Assembly (NCBI RefSeq): GCF_019711315.1
Contig: NZ_CP081294.1
Location: 2,728,001 to 2,792,000, forward strand
Direction of reading: 5' to 3'
DNA length: 64,000 bases
Source of the DNA: Qipengyuania gelatinilytica
GTDB lineage: Bacteria > Pseudomonadota > Alphaproteobacteria > Sphingomonadales > Sphingomonadaceae
The notes beneath the pieces are model-generated. The model saw nothing but the letters and a program-made list of their open reading frames with translations. It searched no databases and was not told the DNA's origin. This document shows, piece by piece, positions 33,898 to 43,506 of the stretch. Positions within the stretch are counted from its first letter, which is position 1; each line of letters opens with the position of its first letter. A program made the position numbers and the translations under genes.

Positions 33898-34683
33898 TCA
33901 GACCACGAACTGCTCCGATACTATCCGTTCGTCGAGTGCGTGACCGGGGTCGAAAAGCAAGGTGAGCTCGTTCTCGCGCGCAATTTCAAGGCGTACTTCG
34001 GCGATGTTACGCAATTCTCGCTGGTCGGCCACCGCAGAGACCGGGCGCTTGTCGGATTCGATCACGCGGAAGGTCACGCGGCTGCGATCGGGAAGGATCG
34101 CGCCTTTCCAGCGGCGAGGGCGGAAAGCGGAAATCGGCGTGAGGGCCAGCAACTGGGAATCGAGCGGCAGGATCGGACCATCCGCCGACAGGTTATAGGC
34201 GGTCGAGCCGGCAGGGGTCGACAGCAGCACGCCATCGCAGACCAGTTCCTTGATGCGGACCTTGTCGTCCACTGATACTTCGATCTTCGCTGTCTGACGT
34301 GTTTCACGCAGCAGCGAGACCTCGTTGATAGCGCAGAAACGATGTGTTTCACCGTCCTGCGTGACGGCTTCCATTGCAAGCGGTGCAATGGTGTGCGGCT
34401 TGGCGCGAGCGACTCGCCCAAGCAGTTTGTCCGGCTGGCGGTTCTTGTTCATCAGGAAGCCGACCGTGCCGAGATTCACCCCATAAGCGGGCAGGATGCG
34501 CCCTTCGTCGAGCATGGCATGCAGGCTCTGGAGCATGAATCCATCGCCGCCGATGACCACCACGGCATCGGCATCTTCCAAGGAAACCCAATCGGTTAGG
34601 GGGCGAAAAACGGTTTCCGCCGCTTCCTGTGCGCGGTCGGAATCCGATACGAGCAGCGCCAGTCGTTCAAATTCGGACATCAT
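33898..34683 (-). CDS. nadK: NAD kinase
   Basis: The 261-residue enzyme phosphorylates NAD to NADP. It shows the GGDGF motif (VVVIGGDGFML), NEVSLLRETR, and the diagnostic VCDGVLLSTPAGSTAYNLSA. The length is normal for alphaproteobacterial NadK, which lacks a long N-terminal extension. Two consecutive ATGs (34683, 34680) are possible starts. It is divergent from the EAL-domain gene and has no operon partner within the window. Confidence 0.95.
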   Translation of the reverse strand: MMSEFERLALLVSDSDRAQEAAETVFRPLTDWVSLEDADAVVVIGGDGFMLQSLHAMLDEGRILPAYGVNLGTVGFLMNKNRQPDKLLGRVARAKPHTIAPLAMEAVTQDGETHRFCAINEVSLLRETRQTAKIEVSVDDKVRIKELVCDGVLLSTPAGSTAYNLSADGPILPLDSQLLALTPISAFRPRRWKGAILPDRSRVTFRVIESDKRPVSAVADQRELRNIAEVRLEIARENELTLLFDPGHALDERIVSEQFVV

Positions 34684-34808
34684 CCGTTCCGTCTGCGTTG
34701 CCCCACCACCTTTGCGGAGCCTCGCTAATCCCTATGGACCGCTGTCCCATTTGGCAACAAATGGTAAAACATGGCTAACATTTCGTTAACCGATGCTAAG
34801 GGAGGGCG

Positions 34809-36128
34809 ATGGCAAGCATGCCCGACACTGTGGATAGAGATTCGCGTGACGCCCTGACCGGGCTTGGCGATGTGCAGCAATTGCGCCGCACGATCGCCAA
34901 TTGGTGCGCGGAATGGCCGGATGATTCCGGCCCCTGTCCGATCCACGCGATGCTCATCACCCTCGGACGGATGGAAACCGTGAACGTCGCATTCGGCGAG
35001 AATGCCGGCGACGGCGCACTTGTCGAAGTCGCCCAGCGCATCCGACATTTCGCGGCCGACGAACTGGAAAGCACCGCCTGGCTCGCCACGCGACTCTCGG
35101 GCAGCAGCTTCATGCTGATATCGATGGGCGAATGTTCGCGCGAACGCTGGCAATGGCTGGCCGAGGCGCTTGCCGATGCGCTGGCAGCTCCCATCGCCAA
35201 TCCCGATGGCGGCAGCAGCCTGCGCCTGTGGCCGCGTATCTCGCTGATGCGTTCGGGCGAAAACGACAATGCCGACAGTATTCTCGACCGGCTGGCCGAA
35301 GTCGCCTCGCGCATGCGGATGTCGCATGGACGCCGTATCGACTGGTCCAGCGGCGTCGTGGATGCATCGCCGCGCTCCAATATCGAGCTCGAAGCCGACT
35401 TGCTTGCCGCAATCGATCGCGACGAGATCGAAATCCTTTTCCAGCCGCAATATTCGCTGGTCGACGACCGTATCGTCGGTGCCGAGGCATTGGCGCGCTG
35501 GCACCACCCCGTCGTGGGCCAGATCAGCGCGAGTACGCTGTTCCAGATTGCCGAGCGGGCCGACCACATCGCACAGCTGTCGCGCCATATCGCCCGCCGC
35601 GCGCTCGAGCATGCCACGCGCTGGCCTGCCAACATGAAGCTTTCGCTCAACATCACTCCCACGGACCTGGCGGCAGAGAATTTCGCGATCGAATTCGCGC
35701 GCCTTGCCGAGAAGATCGGGTTCTCGCTCAACCGGATTACGCTGGAAATCACCGAGCAGGTGCTGCTTGCAGACCTCGAACGTGTCGGACGCGTGCTCCA
35801 GCAGCTCAAGGTTCTCGACGTTACAATCGCGCTCGATGATTTCGGCGCGGGCTTCTGCAACTTCCGCTATCTCAAGGTTCTGCCGATCGACTGCATCAAG
35901 CTGGATAGGTCGATGGTCGAAGGCGTGCTGGAGGATGAGCGCGATCGTGCGATATTCCGCGCGATCATGGGGATGGCAAAGGCGCTCGACCTGCGCGTTC
36001 TGGTCGAAGGTATCGAGACCGAACGCCAGCGCGATTTCTGTGCGGCGGAGGACTGCGAGTTCTACCAGGGCTTCCTGCGCGCTGAACCGATGACGCCGCA
36101 CGCTTTCGTCAATCTCGCCTCACGCTAG
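34809..36128 (+). CDS. Degenerate GGDEF - EAL protein (probable c-di-GMP phosphodiesterase)
   Basis: The 439-residue protein has a GGDEF-like domain (about 12-170) in which the signature position reads RLSGSSF, so cyclase activity is unlikely. An intact-looking EAL domain (about 195-435) follows: GAEALARW, NITPTDL, LEITE, DDFGAGFCNF, LVEGIETERQ and QGFL. No membrane helix or sensory domain is seen, so it is cytoplasmic. The ATG at 34809 has AGGGAGG upstream. C-di-GMP commonly controls polysaccharide production, so a link to the adjacent island is plausible but not shown. Its end meets mfd (8-base gap, convergent). Confidence 0.9.
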   Translation: MASMPDTVDRDSRDALTGLGDVQQLRRTIANWCAEWPDDSGPCPIHAMLITLGRMETVNVAFGENAGDGALVEVAQRIRHFAADELESTAWLATRLSGSSFMLISMGECSRERWQWLAEALADALAAPIANPDGGSSLRLWPRISLMRSGENDNADSILDRLAEVASRMRMSHGRRIDWSSGVVDASPRSNIELEADLLAAIDRDEIEILFQPQYSLVDDRIVGAEALARWHHPVVGQISASTLFQIAERADHIAQLSRHIARRALEHATRWPANMKLSLNITPTDLAAENFAIEFARLAEKIGFSLNRITLEITEQVLLADLERVGRVLQQLKVLDVTIALDDFGAGFCNFRYLKVLPIDCIKLDRSMVEGVLEDERDRAIFRAIMGMAKALDLRVLVEGIETERQRDFCAAEDCEFYQGFLRAEPMTPHAFVNLASR

Positions 36129-36136
36129 TCCTGCGC

Positions 36137-39100
36137 TCAGGCTGCGGCCTTCTGCCGCTTCTTCGCCTTCCTGACGATCCCCGACAAACCCTTGGTCAGC
36201 TGGAACAGGCCGTTGAGACGGCTCTCCGGCGAATTCCACGCGCGGCTGATAACCAGCTTCATGTCGGGACGCAGCTTTGCCGTGCCCTGCAACCGGTCGA
36301 CATAGGCGATCAGGCCGGGGCCATCGGGGAAGTCGTCATTATGGAACGTGACGAGCGTACCTGCCGCGCCGACATCGATCTTGGCGATGTTCGCCTCGAT
36401 TGCCTGCAGCTTGATCTGGATAAGGCGCACGAGGTTCTCGGTAGCCGAAGGCAGCGGGCCGAAGCGGTCGATCATTTCGGCGGCCAGCGATTCGATTTCG
36501 CCCTGACTCTCCGCGTCGTTGAGGCGGCGGTAAAGCGCCATGCGCACGGCGAGGTCGGGGACATAGTCTTCCGGGATCATGATCGGCGCATCGACCGTGA
36601 TCTGGGGACTGACCTTTTCCGGCTTGGCCTCGAGGCCGAGTTCACCGGCCTTGGCTGCGAGGATCGCGTCTTCTAGCATCGACTGGTAAAGTTCGAAACC
36701 GACCTCGCGGATGTGGCCCGACTGCTCGTCGCCAAGCAAATTGCCCGCGCCGCGGATGTCGAGGTCATGGCTGGCAAGCTGGAAGCCTGCGCCCAAGCTG
36801 TCGAGGTCGCCGAGGACCTTGAGGCGCTTCTCCGCCACTTCCGAAAGCGCCACGTCCTTTTCGTAGGTCAGATAGGCATAGGCGCGCAGTTTCGAGCGGC
36901 CCACGCGTCCGCGCAGCTGGTATAGCTGGGCGAGGCCAAAGATATCGGCGCGGTGGATGATGATCGTATTCGCGCTCGGCAGGTCGAGCCCGCTTTCGAC
37001 GATGGTGGTGGCGAGGAGGACGTCGTACTTGCCCTCGTAGAAAGCGCTCATCCGCTCTTCGATCTCGCCTGCGCCCATCTGGCCGTGGGCGGCCACGAAT
37101 TTCACTTCGGGCACGTTCTCGTGCAGCCAGTCGGATATCTGCTCCATATCCGAGATGCGCGGGACCACGATGAAGCTCTGCCCGCCGCGGTGATGCTCTC
37201 GCAGCAGCGCCTCGCGCATCACCATGTCGTCCCACTCCATGACGTAGGTGCGCACCGCGAGGCGATCGACCGGCGGGGTCTGGATCGTCGAAAGTTCGCG
37301 CAGGCCCGTCATCGCCATCTGCAGGGTGCGGGGGATAGGCGTGGCGGTCAGCGTGAGCATGTGCACATCGGCGCGAAGCTGTTTCAGCTTCTCCTTGTGG
37401 GTGACGCCGAAGCGCTGTTCCTCGTCGACGATGACGAGACCCAAATTCTTGAACTTGGTCTGTTTCGACAGGATGGCGTGCGTGCCGACGACGATGTCGA
37501 CATCGCCCGAGGCCAGGCCTTCGCGCGTTTCCTTCATTTCCTTGGCGGAAACGAGGCGTGAAAGGCGCCCGACCTTCAGCGGGAAGCCGCTGAAGCGCTG
37601 GCTGAAGTTCTCGAAATGCTGGCGGGCGAGGAGGGTGGTGGGCGCGACCACTGCCACCTGCTGACCGTTCATCGCTGCGACGAAGGCAGCACGCAATGCG
37701 ACCTCGGTCTTTCCGAAGCCTACGTCGCCGCAGACCAGCCGGTCCATCGGCTTGCCGCTTTCGAGGTCGGACAGGACATCGGCGATGGCGCGGTCCTGGT
37801 CGTCCGTTTCCTCGTACTGGAAGCGGTCGAGGAACTGGTTGTAAGTCGGCTCGTCCACTTCGAGCACGGGCGCTTTCCTGAGCGCACGCTGGGCGGCGAC
37901 CTGCATGAGCTCGCCGGCAATTTCGCGGATACGTTCCTTCAGGCGCGCACGGCGTTTCTGCCAGGCTTCGCCCCCAAGCCGGTCCAGCATGACCGCTTCT
38001 TCGGATGACCCATAGCGGCTAAGGACGTCGATATTCTCGACCGGGATGAACAGCTTGTCGCCGCCCTTGTATTCGAGCTGTACGCAGTCGTGCTTCGACT
38101 TGCCCACGCTGACCGGTTCGAGCCCGAGATATTTGCCGATACCGTGCTCGGTATGGACGATAAGATCGCCCACGCTGAGCGCCTGCAGTTCGGCGAGGAA
38201 GGCGTCTGCATCCTTGCGCTTCTTCTTGCGCCGCACGAGACGGTCGCCGAGGATGTCCTGCTCGGTAAGCAGTTCCATCTGGTCGTTGGCGAAACTGGCT
38301 TCGAGCGGCAGCACCATAGCGGCGGGCTTGCCCTTGGCGGATAGGCCGAGCGCTTCCTGCCAGCTGTCCGCCAGCTGCACATCTGCACCGGCCTCTGTCA
38401 GGATCGACGCGATACGCGCACGGCTGCCGGTCGAATAGGCCGCGAGCAACGGGCGCTTGCCCGCCTTGCCCAGCGCTTTGAGGTGATCGGCAAGCACCGG
38501 ATAGACATTGTCGCCGCGCGCACGCTCTGGCGCGAAATCCCGGCCCGAGCGGAAGCCGAAGTCGATGACAGTGTCGCTTTCCGGTTCATCGAATGTGGTG
38601 GCGCGGTGGGCGGGCGCATCGACCAGCGCCGACTTGAACTCTTCCTCCGTGAGATAGAGGGCGTCGGGTTTCAGCGGGCGGTAGCTGCCCTTGGCCTGTC
38701 CGCTCGCCGCCTTGCGCTGGTCGAAGTAATCGGTGACGTCCTTGATGCGCTCGTCCGCCGCGGCGAGACTGGCGTTGTCGATGACCACCGTGTCCTTGTC
38801 GTCCAGATGGTCGAACAGTGTCACCAGCCGTTCTTCGAACAGCGGCAGCCAGTGTTCCATGCCTGCAAGGCGCCGGCCTTCGCTCACCGCCTCGTAGAGC
38901 GGGTCCTGCGTGGCATTGGCGCCGAACATCTCGCGATACCGGCTGCGGAACCGCTTGATGCTGTCTTCGTCGAGCAGCGCCTCGCTGGCGGGAAGCAGCA
39001 AGTGATTGTCGAGCCTGCCGGTGCTCATCTGCGTGTTGGGATCGAAGCTGCGCAGCGATTCCAGTTCATCGCCGAAGAAGTCGAGGCGGAGCGCTTCGTC

Positions 39101-39628
39101 GAGCCCGGAGGGGAACACGTCCACGATCGAACCGCGGATCGCGTATTCGCCCTTGTCGATTACCGTGTCGGTGCGGCTGTAGCCCTGCTTCTGTAGCAAA
39201 AGCGACAGGCTCTCGCGCCCGATCTCGGTGCCCGGTTTGAACTCTCGAACGCTTTCGCGAATGCGGAACGGGGTGAGCACGCGTTGCAGCACCGCATTGG
39301 CGGTGGTGACCACCAGCTGCGCCTTCGCCTTGCCGGTCTGGAGCCTGAACAGGGCGGCGAGGCGCTTCGCACTGACCGTCAGCGCGGGGCTTGCGCGGTC
39401 GTACGGGAGCGAATCCCAGGCGGGAAATTCGATCACTTCCAGTTCTGGCGCGAAGAACTGAGCTGCATCGGCAACCGAGCGCATCGCCGCATCGTCGGGC
39501 GCAATGAAGACCGCGCGGCCGGTTCCGGCGCGTGCAAGGTCGGCCATCACCAACGGCTGGGCGCCGCGGGCGATCTGCGCCAGCGTGAGTTGCGTATCGG
39601 CTTTGAGGATGCGGGATAGGTCGGGCAT
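36137..39628 (-). CDS. mfd: Transcription-repair coupling factor Mfd
   Basis: This 1163-residue protein is a full-length Mfd. It has an N-terminal UvrB-homology region (FPAWDSLPYDRASP), an RNA polymerase interaction domain around 470-560, SF2 helicase motifs (VCGDVGFGKTEVALRAAF, DEEQRFGV, TATPIPRTLQ), a translocation motif region near HGQMGAGEIEERM, and a C-terminal TRCF domain. It releases stalled RNA polymerase at lesions and recruits UvrA. It lies 36 bases behind sdhE on the same strand. Confidence 0.97.
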   Translation of the reverse strand: MPDLSRILKADTQLTLAQIARGAQPLVMADLARAGTGRAVFIAPDDAAMRSVADAAQFFAPELEVIEFPAWDSLPYDRASPALTVSAKRLAALFRLQTGKAKAQLVVTTANAVLQRVLTPFRIRESVREFKPGTEIGRESLSLLLQKQGYSRTDTVIDKGEYAIRGSIVDVFPSGLDEALRLDFFGDELESLRSFDPNTQMSTGRLDNHLLLPASEALLDEDSIKRFRSRYREMFGANATQDPLYEAVSEGRRLAGMEHWLPLFEERLVTLFDHLDDKDTVVIDNASLAAADERIKDVTDYFDQRKAASGQAKGSYRPLKPDALYLTEEEFKSALVDAPAHRATTFDEPESDTVIDFGFRSGRDFAPERARGDNVYPVLADHLKALGKAGKRPLLAAYSTGSRARIASILTEAGADVQLADSWQEALGLSAKGKPAAMVLPLEASFANDQMELLTEQDILGDRLVRRKKKRKDADAFLAELQALSVGDLIVHTEHGIGKYLGLEPVSVGKSKHDCVQLEYKGGDKLFIPVENIDVLSRYGSSEEAVMLDRLGGEAWQKRRARLKERIREIAGELMQVAAQRALRKAPVLEVDEPTYNQFLDRFQYEETDDQDRAIADVLSDLESGKPMDRLVCGDVGFGKTEVALRAAFVAAMNGQQVAVVAPTTLLARQHFENFSQRFSGFPLKVGRLSRLVSAKEMKETREGLASGDVDIVVGTHAILSKQTKFKNLGLVIVDEEQRFGVTHKEKLKQLRADVHMLTLTATPIPRTLQMAMTGLRELSTIQTPPVDRLAVRTYVMEWDDMVMREALLREHHRGGQSFIVVPRISDMEQISDWLHENVPEVKFVAAHGQMGAGEIEERMSAFYEGKYDVLLATTIVESGLDLPSANTIIIHRADIFGLAQLYQLRGRVGRSKLRAYAYLTYEKDVALSEVAEKRLKVLGDLDSLGAGFQLASHDLDIRGAGNLLGDEQSGHIREVGFELYQSMLEDAILAAKAGELGLEAKPEKVSPQITVDAPIMIPEDYVPDLAVRMALYRRLNDAESQGEIESLAAEMIDRFGPLPSATENLVRLIQIKLQAIEANIAKIDVGAAGTLVTFHNDDFPDGPGLIAYVDRLQGTAKLRPDMKLVISRAWNSPESRLNGLFQLTKGLSGIVRKAKKRQKAAA

Positions 39629-39664
39629 TATGGGGTCAGCGCCGTAACGCTCCCCCTGTTCCCG

Positions 39665-39943
39665 TCAACGCGGAATGTCGACGTAGTCGAGCTTCTGCAT
39701 CTTCTCGATCAATTCGCCCTGGAAACGCGGCGGGGTCGGCTGGGTCTTCAGCGCCCAGGCCATGATATCGACGTCGTCTTCCTCGAGGAGGGCTTCGAAC
39801 CAGGCGAGTTCTTCCGCGCCCCATTCGGCATGGTAGCGATCGAAGAAGCCGCCGATCATGTAATCGGCTTCGCGCGTACCGCGGTGCCAGCTGCGAAACT
39901 TGGCACGCGAGAGACGGCCTTCGGTTGTGAGCATTTCGGGCAT
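39665..39943 (-). CDS. sdhE: FAD assembly factor SdhE
   Basis: This protein of about 92 residues has the SdhE signature RGTREADYMIGGFFD and a compact helical-bundle pattern. It helps attach FAD to the succinate dehydrogenase flavoprotein. The start may be the ATG at 39943 or 39934, or a GTG at 39961. It precedes mfd, probably in one transcript, and is divergent from recG. Confidence 0.92.
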   Translation of the reverse strand: MPEMLTTEGRLSRAKFRSWHRGTREADYMIGGFFDRYHAEWGAEELAWFEALLEEDDVDIMAWALKTQPTPPRFQGELIEKMQKLDYVDIPR

Positions 39944-39999
39944 TGGGCGCGGGTAGGGCACTCGCCAAAGCCGTGCAAGCGGCTATAGCATTGCCCAGC

Positions 40000-42063
40000 A
40001 TGCGGCCCGACATACTTAATCCCCTGTTTGCCGAGACCGAGACGCTGGAAGGCGTGGGTCCGAAGCTGAAGAAGCCCCTCGACAAGCTGGGGCTGACACG
40101 GCTGCGGGACCTTGCATATCACCTGCCCGATCGGTTCGTGACGCGGCGTGCTGTCGACAATCTCGACGAAGCGGGCGAGGGCGAGAATATCGTCCTCAAA
40201 CTGACCGTCACCGAACATCGGGGAGGACGCTCTCCACGCGCGCCCTACCGGGTGCTGGCACAGGATAGCGTGGGCAATGTCCTTGCGCTGACCTATTTCG
40301 GCCGGGCGTCCTATACGGCGAAAAAGCAGCTGCCGGTCGGCGAGACGCGCTGGGTGGCGGGCAAGCTCGAACGCTATGGAGACATGCTCCAGATCGTCCA
40401 TCCCGATCACGTGGTGGAAGAGGGCGGCGATACTCTGCAGCGCCTGTGCGAGCCGGTCTATCGCCTGTCCGAAGGCCTCACGCAGCCGCGCGTCGCCGGA
40501 CTTGTCGACCAGGTCCTGGCGAAGCTGCCGCAATTGCCCGAATGGATCGAGCCGACGCAGGTCGAGAAAGCCGAATGGCCCTGCTGGCGCGATGCGCTTC
40601 GCAGTGCTCACAAGGGCGAACACAAGGCGGCGCGCGACCGGTTGGCCTACGACGAGCTGCTGGCCAACAGCCTCGCGCTGATGCTGGTGCGGGCGGACAA
40701 TCGCAAGCGCAGGGGGCAACCGCTTCAGGGTGATGGCAGCTATCGCGGCAAGCTCGACCTGCCGTTCCCGCTGACTGGCGCGCAGAAGCGCTCGATTGCC
40801 GAAATCGAAGGCGACATGGCGCAGGAGGCGCCCATGCTGCGCCTGCTGCAGGGCGATGTGGGGGCAGGCAAGACCGTGGTCGCGCTCGAAGCGATGCTGA
40901 TCGCGGTGGAGGCAGGGGCGCAAGCCGCGCTGCTTGCCCCGACCGAAATCCTCGCCCGCCAGCATTTCGAGAGCCTGCGGCGCATGGCCGAGCCGACAGG
41001 CGCGCAGGTCGCGCTGCTGACCGGCCGCGACAAGGGCAAGGCGCGCGAGGGCACGCTGATGGGGCTTCTCGACGGAAGTATCGATATCGTCGTCGGCACC
41101 CATGCGATTTTCCAGGACAAGGTCGCCTACAAGAACCTCGCCATGGTGGTGATCGACGAACAGCACCGCTTCGGCGTCGGCCAACGCCTGATGCTGGCGA
41201 GCAAGGGCAAGCGCGCACCGCACGTGCTCGCAATGACCGCCACGCCCATTCCGCGCACGCTCACGCTGGCGCAATATGGCGAGCTCGACGTCAGCAAGCT
41301 CGACGAGCTTCCTCCCGGCAGGCAGGCGATCGACACGGTGGTCATGGGGCAGGACAAGGTTGCTCCGCTCGTCGAACGGCTGGCTGCGCAATTCGAGCAG
41401 GGACGGCAGGCCTTCTGGGTCTGCCCGATGGTACGCGAAATGGACGGGCCGGAAGAGATCGCTGCAGCCGAAGCGCGCTATGCCTCGCTCAAAGAGCGGT
41501 TCGGAGACGATGTCGTCATGGTCCACGGCCAGCTCGCGCCCGAAATGAAAGACGCCGCGATGGAGCGCTTCGCGCGCGGCGATGCGCGGCTGCTGGTGGC
41601 GACGACCGTGATCGAGGTCGGGGTCGACGTTCCCAATGCCACGCTGATGGTGATCGAGCAGGCCGAGCGCTTCGGTCTCGCCCAGCTTCACCAGCTTCGC
41701 GGACGTGTCGGGCGCGGCAGCGAGAAGAGTTTCTGTGTCCTCCTCCACGGTGAAAGCCTGTCCGAAACCGCCCAGAAACGCCTCGCCTTGATGCGCGAGA
41801 GCCAGGACGGGTTCCTATTGGCCGAAGAAGACCTGAAGCTGCGCGGCGGCGGCGAACTTCTCGGCACGCGCCAGTCGGGCGATACGCCCTTTGCCGTTGC
41901 CAGTTTCGAGCAGATCACCGAGCTCCTACCCAAGGCCCACGATGATGCCCGTCTGCTGATGGATCGCGATGGCGGGCTGGAGGGAAAGCGCGGCGAAGCG
42001 GCCCGCATTTTACTTTACCTTTTCGAACGCGACTTCGGAGTGAAGACCCTGCGTGGGGGCTAA
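40000..42063 (+). CDS. recG: ATP-dependent DNA helicase RecG
   Basis: The 687-residue protein has an N-terminal wedge (OB-fold) region with GVGPKLKKPLDKLGL and the helicase core: LLQGDVGAGKTVVAL, DEQHRFGVGQ, TATPIPRTLTLAQYGELD, VATTVIEVGVDVPNA and LRGRVGRG. RecG remodels stalled forks and Holliday junctions. The ATG at 40000 is preferred; the frame is open upstream to 39943, where it would overlap the sdhE start. Confidence 0.96.
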   Translation: MRPDILNPLFAETETLEGVGPKLKKPLDKLGLTRLRDLAYHLPDRFVTRRAVDNLDEAGEGENIVLKLTVTEHRGGRSPRAPYRVLAQDSVGNVLALTYFGRASYTAKKQLPVGETRWVAGKLERYGDMLQIVHPDHVVEEGGDTLQRLCEPVYRLSEGLTQPRVAGLVDQVLAKLPQLPEWIEPTQVEKAEWPCWRDALRSAHKGEHKAARDRLAYDELLANSLALMLVRADNRKRRGQPLQGDGSYRGKLDLPFPLTGAQKRSIAEIEGDMAQEAPMLRLLQGDVGAGKTVVALEAMLIAVEAGAQAALLAPTEILARQHFESLRRMAEPTGAQVALLTGRDKGKAREGTLMGLLDGSIDIVVGTHAIFQDKVAYKNLAMVVIDEQHRFGVGQRLMLASKGKRAPHVLAMTATPIPRTLTLAQYGELDVSKLDELPPGRQAIDTVVMGQDKVAPLVERLAAQFEQGRQAFWVCPMVREMDGPEEIAAAEARYASLKERFGDDVVMVHGQLAPEMKDAAMERFARGDARLLVATTVIEVGVDVPNATLMVIEQAERFGLAQLHQLRGRVGRGSEKSFCVLLHGESLSETAQKRLALMRESQDGFLLAEEDLKLRGGGELLGTRQSGDTPFAVASFEQITELLPKAHDDARLLMDRDGGLEGKRGEAARILLYLFERDFGVKTLRGG

Positions 42064-42087
42064 TTCTAGGAATTTGCTAAGAATTAG
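42060..42087. repeat. Small AT-rich inverted repeat after recG
   Basis: CTAATTCT (42060-42067) and AGAATTAG (42080-42087) form a perfect 8-bp inverted repeat with a 12-base loop, spanning the recG stop codon. It could be a weak terminator without T-run or an operator for the next gene, whose ATG is at 42119. Confidence 0.35.
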
Positions 42088-42118
42088 GCGCTAGACCCCC
42101 GCGCAACAGGGGGACTTC

Positions 42119-42700
42119 ATGCAGACTGTTCATTATTCGACCGCTCGCGTTTTCGCCATGTGCATCGCGATGCTCGGCTTCATCGTCGTAGGTGTGTTCA
42201 TGTGGAGCGGGCTCTACGGCAAGGGCGCCTTTGCCGGAGCAATCCTCACGATTATCGGCATCTGCGGCCTGCCAGCCATGGCGCGCTACCTGCTGGGAGG
42301 CGGGCTGATCCTTGAATATGATCGCACCTTCGTGACGTTTCACGGCGTACTTTCGACCACCCGCCTTCGCTGGGATGAGGTGACCGGCATCGAGATCGAG
42401 GAGCAGACCTACAACTGGGTCGCCAAGAACCGCTTCCTCAAGATCAAGGGGCCGTTTTCTTTCCTCGGCTATGCCAGCATGACCGAGCGCCTGCTCGCGA
42501 AGAAGCATCGCCCGATCGGCAAGCTGCTGGATCAGATCACCGATTATCTGGAATCGCCCGAGGTCGCCCCGCAGCAGCCTGTGCGGCAGACCGGTTTCGG
42601 CAGTGTCATGCCCGATACGAGGTCGACCGGCGTCATCGGCGAACAGCCCGTCGCAGCACCGCAGATGCGCGCGGGCGGTTTCGGTCGCAAGGGACTTTAA
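42119..42700 (+). CDS. Hypothetical membrane protein with cytoplasmic beta-rich domain
   Basis: The 193-residue protein has two membrane helices near the N-terminus (about 12-30 and 38-57). A PH-like beta-rich stretch follows (ILEYDRTFVTFHGVLSTTRL, WDEVTGIEIE), then a Pro/Gln-rich tail. The ATG at 42119 has GGGGGAC upstream. I recognise no named family. Its stop codon overlaps the stop of the convergent fructosamine kinase-like gene (TTAA shared). Confidence 0.75.
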   Translation: MQTVHYSTARVFAMCIAMLGFIVVGVFMWSGLYGKGAFAGAILTIIGICGLPAMARYLLGGGLILEYDRTFVTFHGVLSTTRLRWDEVTGIEIEEQTYNWVAKNRFLKIKGPFSFLGYASMTERLLAKKHRPIGKLLDQITDYLESPEVAPQQPVRQTGFGSVMPDTRSTGVIGEQPVAAPQMRAGGFGRKGL

Positions 42701-43506
42701 AAGCTGAGCGCCGCAAGCTCCCGCTCGACTGCAGGCCTGTAGCTTTCGCCGAACAGGCGCACGTGCAGCAACCACATCCAAAGGCGATAGATGGGAAGCC
42801 GGTTCCGCCAACCCCTCTCAAGTTCGAGCGCATCGAAGAAGGCAGGCGTCGGGGCGTCGAATACCGTCAGGCTGGCGACGTCCACTTCGCGGTCTCCATA
42901 ACACGCGCATGGATCGATCAGCCCACTGATCCGCTCGCCGGAGACGAGCACATTCCCGCCCCATAGGTCGCCATGCACCAGTGCCGGTTTGGGCACAGCC
43001 GGCAGCAGGTCGGGCAGACCTTTTGCCAGTTCCTCGATCCGCCTGCCGAGATCGGCTGCGATATGCGGGACGTGGCACAGCAGCCTGCGTTCGCCCCAGA
43101 ACTGCGGCCAGTTCTCCGTGAATTGGTTCTCCACGGTCACATGCCTGAGAGCGTAGTTTTCCTGCCAACCGAATGCATCGCCCTGCATGGAATGGAGGGC
43201 GTCCAGCGCCCCAGCAAGTGAAACCCATGCATTGCCTGCGAGCATGCCATCGGAGGGCAGGTACTCGATCACAAGATGGCGCTCGTCGAACCCGATGACC
43301 TTTGGGGAGGGAGCGGCGCTTTCCCCCATCGCTTCGAGCATTCGCGCCTCGACCGCCACAACAGGGCCGGTCTTGCCAACGACTTTCGAGCCATCGGCAA
43401 ACTCGATCAGCGAAGCGCCCGAGATGTCCCCGCCGGCGACGCGCGTTACAGCGATTGGTTTCGACCCGCAGGTCGCTTCTGCAAATCCGGCAAGATCCTG
43501 GCTCAT
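42697..43506 (-). CDS. Fructosamine kinase family protein
   Basis: The 269-residue protein shows the APH-like kinase fold with LVIEYLP in the hinge region, the catalytic LVHGDLWGGNVL (HGDxxxxN), and LIDPCACYGDREVDVA with the DP metal motif. Family members phosphorylate glycated proteins or ketosamines for repair. It overlaps the UbiB-like kinase gene by four bases, third in an operon ptp - ubiB-like - fructosamine kinase. Confidence 0.9.
   Translation of the reverse strand: MSQDLAGFAEATCGSKPIAVTRVAGGDISGASLIEFADGSKVVGKTGPVVAVEARMLEAMGESAAPSPKVIGFDERHLVIEYLPSDGMLAGNAWVSLAGALDALHSMQGDAFGWQENYALRHVTVENQFTENWPQFWGERRLLCHVPHIAADLGRRIEELAKGLPDLLPAVPKPALVHGDLWGGNVLVSGERISGLIDPCACYGDREVDVASLTVFDAPTPAFFDALELERGWRNRLPIYRLWMWLLHVRLFGESYRPAVERELAALSF

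Noticed and set aside
34725..36101. 458-codon minus-strand frame over the EAL gene
   Set aside because: Antisense to a domain-verified protein.
39856..41748. 630-codon minus-strand frame over recG
   Set aside because: Antisense artefact of codon bias; the recG helicase motifs on the plus strand are complete.
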